Shown here piece after piece: positions 1 to 4,983 of a stretch of DNA of 6,740 nt. Source of the stretch: Pseudomonadota bacterium (GTDB taxonomy: Bacteria; Pseudomonadota; Gammaproteobacteria; Steroidobacterales; Steroidobacteraceae); assembly GCA_028067895.1 (NCBI GenBank), contig JAPTUI010000664.1, positions 1 to 6,740 on the forward strand, written 5' to 3'. Both the position numbers and the translations under genes were made by a program. Position 1 is the stretch's first letter. The number at the start of each line of letters is the position of its first letter. Under the pieces are notes generated by a model. That model saw only the letters and a list, made by a program, of their open reading frames with translations, had not been told where the DNA came from and did no database searches.

Positions 1-395
1 TGAAGCCCAGGGGTAGCCCTATGGCGCAGAAAACCCGGTTGGTGAAGGTCGCGCGCTCTGCGCTCGCCAGGAGCGCAGTGGCACTCACGTGCTTCCTCGC
101 GCTCAGCGGCTTTGGCTCCTGGTTCAGCCGCCCGCTCGTGAACGGCTACTACGGCTCGCGCGGCAGCAACGCAGCCGTAGTCATGATCCATCTCGTCGAA
201 GCGCCCCGCGGGCATCTGAGCGGCGCGCAGATTCTTTCGAACCTGCCGGTCGAACGCCGCGCCGTCGATATCGCCCCGTGCGAATGCATCGAGCACCGCA
301 GCATCATCCTCTCGCTCGTACAACCCCTCCAGGGCGTTGTTCGCGCGGGCTTTCGCGAGGACCTCGAGACGCAGGACAATGGTTTTGCTAGCCAT
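1..395 (-). CDS. Unrecognised ORF downstream of the toxin, partial (runs off left edge)
   Basis: An open minus-strand frame begins with ATG at 395-393 and has no stop before the window edge (131 codons visible). It starts only 7 nt after the stop of the PemK-like gene, so it would be third in the Panacea operon. The first ~70 residues look like a soluble, charged, helical protein: it opens MASKTIVLRLEVLAKARANN, followed by many Asp/Glu/Arg/Ala residues (LYEREDDAAVLDAFARGDID). I recognise no family. Beyond about position 185 the translation becomes Arg/Ala/Glu-rich with stray Cys and His and looks less like a protein, while the opposite strand there has much higher third-position GC. The genuine gene may therefore end or be broken near 150-190. 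No clear Shine-Dalgarno precedes the ATG, only GGCGG. It could be a further TA-operon component or an unrelated fragment. Confidence 0.4.
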   Translation of the reverse strand, partial: MASKTIVLRLEVLAKARANNALEGLYEREDDAAVLDAFARGDIDGAAFDRQVRKNLRAAQMPAGRFDEMDHDYGCVAAARAVVAVHERAAEPGAKAAEREEARECHCAPGERRARDLHQPGFLRHRATPGL

Positions 396-425
396 GCCGC
401 CGTCAGCGTGGAAGAATGTGTTTGA
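21..425 (+). CDS. Alternative plus-strand ORF, possible small exported protein (doubtful)
   Basis: This 134-codon ORF starts at ATG 21 with AGGGG at 9-13 placed 7 nt upstream, a plausible ribosome binding site. The N-terminus has basic residues (MAQKTRLVKVARSALARS) followed by a hydrophobic run (AVALTCFLALSGFGSWF), as in a signal peptide or a single membrane anchor. Over the first ~55 codons nearly every third position is G or C, which favours this strand locally. Further on it runs antisense to the minus ORF starting at 395 and into the 3' end of the PemK-like gene, and the predicted protein loses character. At most one strand is likely coding at each point. A junction near 150-190, with a plus-strand fragment to its left, would explain both signals. 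No family was recognised. Confidence 0.22.
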   Translation: MAQKTRLVKVARSALARSAVALTCFLALSGFGSWFSRPLVNGYYGSRGSNAAVVMIHLVEAPRGHLSGAQILSNLPVERRAVDIAPCECIEHRSIILSLVQPLQGVVRAGFREDLETQDNGFASHAAVSVEECV

Positions 426-792
426 AATAGCGTGGCGCTTGCTTGCTCTCCTGCAACCCTTTCTGGATTCGCGCGAGCAATTCCGGTGTCACTCGCTGAT
501 CGAGACGCCAAGCTCCCGTGTTTAGCATCCTTTCGACGTGGTCAACCGTCTCGAATCTGGCACGGCGATAGAAAATATAACTCGGCTGTCGAACGAAGCG
601 ATGATCGCCTACGTTAAGTTCGCAAGCCGGATCGTACGGGATTCCAGGCGTGATTGAGGTCATGTTGACCAAGAGAAAATGTGGCAGCGGGGGGAGCGAT
701 TCAAATCGCGCCGGCCCCAGGATAATGAAATGCAGGTGATCGGTCGGGCCAGACGCAGCGAAAAGCGTATCCCCGACGGCGGGCGCGATCAC
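403..792 (-). CDS. PemK-like (SH3-barrel) toxin candidate of a Panacea-type TA pair
   Basis: This is a 129-residue soluble protein with no signal peptide or membrane segment. It starts with GTG at 792-790, overlapping the antitoxin stop by 4 nt (GTGA), so the two are translationally coupled. Features visible: an N-terminal GDTLFA near 7-12, DHLHFIILGPARF at 18-30 (core strand), LLVNMTSI at 40-47, CELNVGDHRFVRQPSYIFY at 57-75, and a C-terminal helical part (TPELLARIQKGLQESKQ, 102-118). The order 'GD...DHL-hydrophobic...LVN-T...C-L..GDH-F....SY..Y' is what I recall of small PemK-like proteins with an SH3-like barrel; members of the wider PemK/MazF group are often ribosome-dependent or free mRNA endonucleases. 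The function is inferred from fold resemblance and from its position beside a Panacea antitoxin. RNase activity is not shown by sequence alone. Confidence 0.65.
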   Translation of the reverse strand: MIAPAVGDTLFAASGPTDHLHFIILGPARFESLPPLPHFLLVNMTSITPGIPYDPACELNVGDHRFVRQPSYIFYRRARFETVDHVERMLNTGAWRLDQRVTPELLARIQKGLQESKQAPRYFKHILPR

Positions 793-1373
793 GCGCTCAT
801 TGCCTGCGCTATGTTCTCGTGTTCACGCAACCGCTGAATCAAACCGCGCGTCTGTTCTTCGTCGAAACCAAGTGCGCGGAATAGGTCCACACGACGGATG
901 GGAGCGCTTGAGCCGCACGGATCGTGCCACTCGGGACAGCCACCTTCATGAGTGTAATCCACGATGCGCCACTTATCCCAATGTCCGTACTTATCCCAAA
1001 TTTCCCCCAGCACCTCAACATCCGAGTCGCTCAACATATCGAGATCGCTTTCCGTGACATAGGCATGCTCGGGCTCGCGCAGCGCTACCATATTCCCTTC
1101 ACGTGCGGCAATCCACGACTGCCAGCCGCCGGGTCGGGAGCGCAGCCCGCCGTTGACATGATCCAAGGTCAGAGACAGCACCGGACCATGGGGCATGGAA
1201 ACCAATCTGTCGCCCGTCAGAGGTTCGCCATAGCGCTGATAGTGCAGTCGTTCAGCGAGGTACAGCAGCTTGACGAGCTTGATGACGTCAAGTGTGCCCT
1301 CCGCGCGCAGGAGTAGATAAGCAGCCGCCTGCGCCGCCTTCCGCTCATCGAAAAGAAGGACTCCGTGGTTCAT
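789..1373 (-). CDS. Panacea-domain (DUF4065/SocA-like) antitoxin
   Basis: This 194-residue protein is the first gene of the minus-strand TA operon. It matches the Panacea (DUF4065, SocA/GepA-like) domain over most of its length: FDERKAAQAAAYLL at 8-21, IKLVKLLYLAERLHYQRYG at 31-49, the hallmark GDRLVSMPHGPVLS at 54-67, and near the end of the domain the conserved IVDYTHEGGCPEW at 137-149. A short helical tail (150-194) follows. Panacea proteins neutralise many unrelated toxins, usually by direct binding; Caulobacter SocA instead acts as a proteolytic adaptor delivering SocB to ClpXP. Here the partner is the PemK-like protein immediately downstream. The ATG at 1373 is chosen because the domain begins within ten residues of it. 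No strong Shine-Dalgarno is seen. Family assignment is firm; the neutralising role is inferred from gene context. Confidence 0.9.
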   Translation of the reverse strand: MNHGVLLFDERKAAQAAAYLLLRAEGTLDVIKLVKLLYLAERLHYQRYGEPLTGDRLVSMPHGPVLSLTLDHVNGGLRSRPGGWQSWIAAREGNMVALREPEHAYVTESDLDMLSDSDVEVLGEIWDKYGHWDKWRIVDYTHEGGCPEWHDPCGSSAPIRRVDLFRALGFDEEQTRGLIQRLREHENIAQAMSA

Positions 1374-1385
1374 CGTGGACGGTCT

Positions 1386-1450
1386 GAGTGACTCTCGTGG
1401 GGTCTTGTTTAGACCGGTAACATTTTACCACATGCTGAAATGGCACCCGT
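1386..1450 (-). promoter_or_regulatory. Candidate promoter/operator of the Panacea TA operon
   Basis: The 85-nt gap upstream of the antitoxin is AT-richer than its surroundings. On the minus strand TAAAAT (1427-1422) resembles a sigma-70 -10 box; no good -35 lies at the expected spacing. The hexamer sits inside an inverted repeat, GGTAA-CATT-TTACC (1416-1429). Immediately downstream on the minus strand are GGTCT-TGTTT-AGACC (1401-1415) and the smaller GAGT-G-ACTC (1386-1394). A start point near 1415 would give a leader of about 40 nt. Such symmetry over a promoter suits autoregulation by a TA complex, but Panacea antitoxins often lack a DNA-binding domain, so the binder is unknown. Confidence 0.4.
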
Positions 1451-1458
1451 GCTGGAGG

Positions 1459-2064
1459 TCACTCCGGATGATTCAGCCGGATATTGATCCCACCCGAGAG
1501 CCCCTGATGCCGCAGGGCATCCTGCGCGTGACCGAGGCCGCGGGAGGCGTGCTTGGCCACGTTCATCGCATGCTGGGCCGAGGAGCGGTTAAAGAAGCCC
1601 TTGCCGCGCTTCGCTCCGGCTTCGGTGCCCTCAGCGGCGGCACTTGGCGCAGCCCCGCGCGGATCGGCGATCCCGTCCGTCCCGCCGGCGCCGCGATCCG
1701 GCCCCGGCTGCGCTGGTGGGGGGCTCCATGAATCCAAGCCAGCGGCACCTGTGGCGCCTGAGGCTGCACTCGGGCCGCCCTGAGCCGGTCCCTGGCCGGA
1801 GGCGGCCCGCTCCTGTGGGCCAGCCCCCGCCTGACGCGACGCCGAACCCGTGCCCCCCGCAGGGGCGCCGCGGTCCCCGAAGCGGATGTTCGGCGCAGGT
1901 CCGGTACCTGTCGGGTCCGCGCCCCCCAGGGGCCGATCCCCCGGACGGGGTCGGACGGGCCGTGCCCGCCGAATCCACGGTCCATGCACCGGTCGGTCCG
2001 CTGGACCGCGCACCGCTGCCGACGCTGCCAGCAGGGCCGCCCGAGCCGGAATCGAGAGACCGCG
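1459..2064 (-). pseudogene. 3' fragment of a TrbL/VirB6-like conjugation gene (tail only)
   Basis: An open minus frame runs from the TAG at 2067-2065 to TGA at 1459. It is rich in Gly, Ala, Pro and Arg (for example GDRGAPAGGTGSASRQAGAG) and ends in a less repetitive segment: AEGTEAGAKRGKGFFNRSS, then AQHAMNVAKHASRGLGHAQD, and finally GGINIRLNHPE. This style, a long disordered linker closing with a short amphipathic tail, resembles the cytoplasmic C-terminus of TrbL/VirB6 inner-membrane proteins of type IV secretion systems. None of the expected membrane helices is present, so the gene would be truncated at its 5' end, at the junction with the integrase remnant. Between about 2064 and 1910 an alternative frame (GARSSGPTGAWTVDSAGTAR) has higher third-position GC, suggesting a frameshift near 1900-1915. 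A GTG at 2013 is the first start in frame, but a real start is doubtful. Family identity is tentative. Confidence 0.4.
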
Positions 2065-2169
2065 CTAGGCCCGCGACTCCACCGCCGTGGTGCCATCCAA
2101 AAAGGCCTGCAACTGCGCCAGGGTCTGTAATTGTCCGTCGTTCATGTGGATCACCATGCCCTGCAGCAT
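2065..2169 (-). pseudogene. N-terminal remnant of an IS-type integrase/transposase
   Basis: In-frame ATGs at 2169, 2157 and 2145 lead into MNDGQLQTLAQLQAFLDGTT and then AVESRA, ended by TAG at 2067-2065. The 'MND-QL-TL-Q---FL-GT--VEF' opening is what I recall from a widespread group of DDE integrase-like transposases, in which it precedes a helix-turn-helix region and the rve catalytic core. Only about the first 23 codons appear native; the HTH and the DDE core are absent. The break comes just after AVE, where DNA of the TrbL-like fragment begins. The remnant lies just inside a pair of 21-bp repeats, as expected for the left end of an insertion sequence. It cannot be active. I rely on recalled similarity of a short stretch, so confidence is moderate. 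Confidence 0.55.
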
Positions 2170-2190
2170 GATCGATCCCAGCTACCCGCT

Positions 2191-2247
2191 CAGACTCATA
2201 CCCCATTGGAATCACACCCCCCTCTCCAGACTCATACCCCATTGGAA
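2191..2247. repeat. Two identical 21-bp direct repeats, likely IS-end binding sites
   Basis: The plus-strand word starting CAGACTCATACCCCATTGG (then AA) occurs at 2191-2211 and again, without mismatch, at 2227-2247, a period of 36 bp. The bases between the copies (2212-2226) are C-rich and unrelated. A perfect 21-bp match is far beyond chance in a window this size. The copies lie 20-100 bp upstream of the integrase remnant's start codon, the usual place for tandem transposase-binding sites at an IS terminus. The exact IS boundary is not determinable here, but is probably near or beyond 2247. Confidence 0.75.
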
Positions 2248-2250
2248 AAT

Positions 2251-2465
2251 GCTTCATGTTGCCTCAAGGCCAAAATGCCCGTATACGCTCGCCCCGTGCA
2301 CCGCGTATGCGGCAATCGACACACGCAGATGGCGATGACCTGCTGCGCGAATACGCCGGTGGAAGACCGCGTGAGACACGGCCGGGCGCTCTCCCGCTCG
2401 CGCACGAGTCGCTGAATCCGGCAACCTCCGCCACAGCCGCGCACGCCGCTGAGTGCCAGGAGAGT
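2251..2465. other. Gene-free stretch between IS end and arsC-like gene
   Basis: Several short frames cross this 215-bp stretch on both strands, but none shows protein-like composition, a convincing start, or a family I recognise. No tRNA, strong terminator hairpin or further copy of the 21-bp repeat is visible. It may be remnant DNA between the IS end and the 3' end of the ArsC-like gene. Confidence 0.5.
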
Positions 2466-2888
2466 TCATCCGCTCAAGGCGCGGGTGTAAGTTCCAGCGC
2501 CAGCGCGCCGATGCGGGCGGATCTCATCGCGTGCGCTGCGGAACCGCTCGCGCTGCGGCTCCGTGGTGAGTGACGAATCGTCCGTGGCCGGATCACGGAT
2601 CGGCCAATGCCGACCTCGGACCCGGCCCGGCAGCACCCGACAGACCTCCTCGGCGCCGAGCCTCACCACCCCATCGAGCCCCTCCGGGTCGATCTGCGCC
2701 ACCGACTTCGAGCGCTGCGCCGAGATGTCGAGACCAATCTCGGCCATGACCTCGATCGCATAGGGGTTGACCCGCGACGGATTGCCTCCGGCGCTCAGCG
2801 CCTCGCTGCCGGGCAGCAGGCGCCGCACCAGCCCCTCGGCCCTCTGACTGCGCACCGAGTTGGCCACGCACAGAAACAGGATCCGCAT
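2466..2888 (-). CDS. ArsC-like low-molecular-weight phosphatase/arsenate reductase, degenerating
   Basis: A 140-codon gene of the LMW-PTP fold, the thioredoxin-type arsenate reductase branch. The P-loop CVANSVRS (Cys7-X5-Arg13-Ser14) with following QRAEGL matches the LCVANSARSQMAEG pattern of that branch. SAGGNPSRVNPYAI (32-45) and the general-acid Asp99 in WPIRDPA are also conserved. Relatives I recall carry VVTLCAEEVC; here the segment is VVRLGAEEVC, so the middle redox cysteine is Gly78 while Cys83 remains. Arsenate reduction by a Cys cascade would be impaired; phosphatase chemistry needs only Cys7, Arg13 and Asp99. ATG 2888 is chosen because the core strand MRILFLC begins there; an upstream start at 2918 adds an unrelated 10 residues. 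After DEIR the reading frame seems shifted: removing one base of GGG at 2515-2517 restores RIGALALELTPAP ending at 2474. No arsR or arsenite pump is in the window. Confidence 0.75.
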   Translation of the reverse strand: MRILFLCVANSVRSQRAEGLVRRLLPGSEALSAGGNPSRVNPYAIEVMAEIGLDISAQRSKSVAQIDPEGLDGVVRLGAEEVCRVLPGRVRGRHWPIRDPATDDSSLTTEPQRERFRSARDEIRPHRRAGAGTYTRALSG

Positions 2889-3085
2889 CAGGCACCCTGC
2901 CGAAGGCCTCTCGCGCACGCGCTGCGGCGCACCGCCCCGTCATGCTCATCCCAGCCGCGCGTGGAGCGGGCCAACGGCACGACCGAGAGCATCGCCGGCA
3001 CATCGGGCAGCACGCCGGCGACGGTGGCGAGCGCCGCGCAGGCGGCGATGGCATCAGATGATCTGCGAATTCCAATGCGATGCAC
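2888..3085 (-). CDS. Short uncharacterised ORF just upstream of arsC-like gene
   Basis: A 65-codon minus ORF opens with GTG at 3085 and ends in TGA that overlaps the arsC-like ATG (TGATG at 2890-2886 on the minus strand), an arrangement typical of coupled genes. Codons from about 3055 onward show strong third-position GC, giving DAIAACAALATVAGVLPDVP and then AMLSVVPLARSTRGWDEHDG. The beginning is weaker: an in-frame TGA lies just upstream, and a neighbouring frame (NELGSKACIALEFADHL) looks equally protein-like there. It may be the 3' end of a broken gene rather than an intact small one. I recognise no family and infer no function. Confidence 0.3.
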   Translation of the reverse strand: MHRIGIRRSSDAIAACAALATVAGVLPDVPAMLSVVPLARSTRGWDEHDGAVRRSACARGLRQGA

Positions 3086-3128
3086 GCTTTCGAGCCCAGC
3101 TCATTGCGGCGGCGGCAGGACCTCTGGC

Positions 3129-3157
3129 GGGGGCATGACAACTGTCATCCGGCCCCC
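3129..3157. promoter_or_regulatory. Inverted repeat/hairpin upstream of the ABC operon
   Basis: ATGACA (3135-3140) and TGTCAT (3143-3148) are perfect inverted arms around AC. They are flanked by GGGGGC (3129-3134) and GCCCCC (3152-3157), which also pair, leaving a CCG bulge on one side. The structure lies about 80 bp upstream of the exporter operon start, so it may be an operator for that operon or a hairpin terminator for transcripts entering it. No T-tract follows, which argues against a classic intrinsic terminator. Confidence 0.35.
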
Positions 3158-3234
3158 CTGACAGCCGGCACTACCCGGCGCGAGGCGCGCGCGCCAGGCT
3201 TGCACCACGTTTTGGTCCGCCGGAGCGATGCCTC

Positions 3235-4155
3235 ATGAGCGCCACAGCCCCTGAACTGCCCGCCCCCGCCGAGCCGGCACCGCTCGCCCGCCTGCGCGAG
3301 GTCACCAAGCGCTACGGCCAGCTTGCCGCGCTCGATCGGTTCTCCCTCACGCTGCGCCGCGGCGAGGTGACCGCGCTCCTCGGGCCGAACGGGGCGGGCA
3401 AAACCACCGCCGTGCGGCTGCTGCTCGGCCTGATGCGGCCCGATGCCGGAGCGGTCGAGGTGCTCGGCCGCGATCCGCGCTCGAGCCAGGCGCGCACCGC
3501 GATCGGCGCGATGCTGCAGGGGGCGAACGCGCCCGATTCGCTCAGCGTGCGCGAGCATATCGAACTCTTTCGCAGCTACTACCCGCGCCCGCTCGCCACC
3601 GCCGAGCTGCTGAAGCGCACCGGTCTCGCGCTGCTCGAGCATCGACGCTTCGGTGCGCTCTCCGGCGGGCAGAGGCAGCGCATGCTGTTCGCGCTGGCGA
3701 TCTGCGGTGACCCCGAGGTCGTGATTCTCGATGAGCCCACGGTCGGGCTCGACATCCAGACTCGGCGGCAGGTGTGGAGCGAGGTCCGCGCGCTCGCCGC
3801 GGCGGGCAAGGCGGTGCTGCTCACCACACATTATCTCGAAGAGGCCGATGCGCTCGCGCACCGCATCGTGCTGATCGAGCGCGGCCGGGTGGTGCGAGCC
3901 GGTACGCCGCACGAGATCAAACACAGCATCGCGGCACGGCGCATCCGCTGCCGCACCCGGCTCCCCGCTGCCGCGCTGCGAGCGCTGCCCACGGTCACGG
4001 GCGTGGAAGCGGACCGCGACGGGGTGGTGATCTTCGCGCACGAGCCCGAGCAGGTGCTGCGCGAGATGCTGCCGCTCGATGAGACACTCAGTGATCTGGA
4101 AGTCAGCGCCGCGAGCCTCGAGGACGCCTTCCTCGCCCTCACGCACACCAGCTGA
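3235..4155 (+). CDS. ABC exporter ATP-binding subunit
   Basis: This 306-residue cytoplasmic ATPase would power the permease encoded next. All motifs are present in order: Walker A GPNGAGKT (50-57), Q-loop Gln95, signature LSGGQ (142-146), Walker B VVILDE (162-167) with D-loop GLD (171-173), and the H-loop His199 in TTHYLEEADAL. The extra C-terminal domain (about 230-306), ending SAASLEDAFLALTH, is typical of the DrrA/CcmA-like exporters that pair with ABC-2 permeases in drug, lipid or peptide export. The ATG at 3235 is preceded by GGAG at 3222-3225, 9 nt away; an earlier ATG at 3228 is out of frame. A TTGCAC (3200-3205) could be a -35 box, but no good -10 follows it. First gene of a four-gene operon. 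The substrate is unknown. Confidence 0.95.
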   Translation: MSATAPELPAPAEPAPLARLREVTKRYGQLAALDRFSLTLRRGEVTALLGPNGAGKTTAVRLLLGLMRPDAGAVEVLGRDPRSSQARTAIGAMLQGANAPDSLSVREHIELFRSYYPRPLATAELLKRTGLALLEHRRFGALSGGQRQRMLFALAICGDPEVVILDEPTVGLDIQTRRQVWSEVRALAAAGKAVLLTTHYLEEADALAHRIVLIERGRVVRAGTPHEIKHSIAARRIRCRTRLPAAALRALPTVTGVEADRDGVVIFAHEPEQVLREMLPLDETLSDLEVSAASLEDAFLALTHTS

Positions 4156-4197
4156 ACCGCAATCCGCCTGCGCAAACAGCCCCAGGAGGGCGACCCC

Positions 4198-4983
4198 ATG
4201 ATCGAAGCCGTCCTCACCGCCGAACCGCGCACTCCGGGCGCAGCGCGCCTGCACGCGGCCCTGAAGGAGCTTGAGTACGAGTTCATCCGCCTGATGCGCA
4301 CGCGCGCCTACTCGCTCTCCGTGCTCGGCTTCCCGCTGATGTTCTATCTGCTGTTCGGCCTCGACCAGCCCTCCGGTCCGGCGGCGCAGTACGTGATCGC
4401 CGGCTACAGCTGCTTCGCGCTCGGCTCGGCGTGCCTTTTCGGCATCGGGCTCGGCATCGCCTTCGAGCGCGCCCAGGGGTGGCTCGAGCTCAAATGGGCG
4501 AGCCCCATGCCGCGCTTGGTGTATCTCGCGGCCAAGATGGCCGCGAGCGCCGCCTTCGCGCTCATCGTCATGGGAATGCTGATCGGCCTCGGTGTCACTG
4601 CCGGCAACGCGCACGTGAGCCTCACCCAGGCCGCCGAGCTCGCCGGCATCCTGCTCGTCGGCTCGATCCCCTTCACCGCGCTCGGACTGCTGGTCGCCCT
4701 CATCGTGCCGCCGCGGGCCGCCGCGGGCATCATCAACCTCGTTTACCTCCCGGTGTCCTTCGCCTCCGGGTTCTGGATGCCCGTGCGGATGCTGCCCCAC
4801 TGGCTGCAGGAGGCAGCCCCGGCGCTGCCGACCTACCACCTCGGGCGCCTCGCGCTCGGGGTCTTCGGCCTCGCCTCCGGCGCCCATGCGCTCGAGCACT
4901 GGCTCGTGCTCGCCGGCTTCACCGTGTTGATGTTCGCCGCCGCCTGGATTACGTTCGTGCGCAGCGAAGCAAAGAGCCCATGA
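4198..4983 (+). CDS. ABC-2 type permease
   Basis: This 261-residue inner-membrane protein forms the channel of the exporter with the preceding ATPase. An N-terminal cytoplasmic helix (ALKELEYEFIRLMRTRAYSL, 21-40) leads into about six hydrophobic segments near 38-54, 65-88, 108-134, 146-170, 174-194 and 232-254, the usual ABC-2 layout. The segment VYLPVSFASGFWMPVRMLP (182-200) before the last helix is characteristic of the family, which handles drugs, polysaccharides or lipids. The start is secured by an excellent Shine-Dalgarno, AGGAGG at 4184-4189, 8 nt before the ATG. It follows the ATPase by 42 nt, and its stop overlaps the kinase start (ATGA at 4980-4983). Transport direction (export) is inferred from the absence of a substrate-binding protein. 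The substrate cannot be predicted. Confidence 0.92.
   Translation: MIEAVLTAEPRTPGAARLHAALKELEYEFIRLMRTRAYSLSVLGFPLMFYLLFGLDQPSGPAAQYVIAGYSCFALGSACLFGIGLGIAFERAQGWLELKWASPMPRLVYLAAKMAASAAFALIVMGMLIGLGVTAGNAHVSLTQAAELAGILLVGSIPFTALGLLVALIVPPRAAAGIINLVYLPVSFASGFWMPVRMLPHWLQEAAPALPTYHLGRLALGVFGLASGAHALEHWLVLAGFTVLMFAAAWITFVRSEAKSP

Noticed and set aside
924..1316. Plus-strand open frame within the Panacea gene.
   Set aside because: Antisense of a gene with firm family motifs; no start signal or domain.
1644..2171. Plus-strand Pro/Arg-rich frame opposite the TrbL-like tail.
   Set aside because: Low-complexity shadow; the minus strand has the natural-looking terminal segment.
2607..3161. Plus-strand open frame opposite the arsC-like gene.
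   Set aside because: Antisense shadow with His/Arg/Pro-rich composition; the minus strand carries the clear LMW-PTP motifs.
3184..3195. 12-bp GC-only palindrome GGCGCGCGCGCC upstream of the exporter operon.
   Set aside because: Alternating GC runs are common at this base composition; no evidence of a specific role.
3145..4899. Long minus-strand open frame (584 codons) opposite the ATPase and permease genes.
   Set aside because: Mirror frame of GC-rich codons; Glu/Arg/Gly/His-rich, no domain, and it opposes two genes with complete motifs.
4431..4979. Upstream extension of the kinase frame.
   Set aside because: It is Arg/Ala-rich and out of frame within the permease gene; the ATG at 4980 gives a normal N-terminus and an ATGA overlap.
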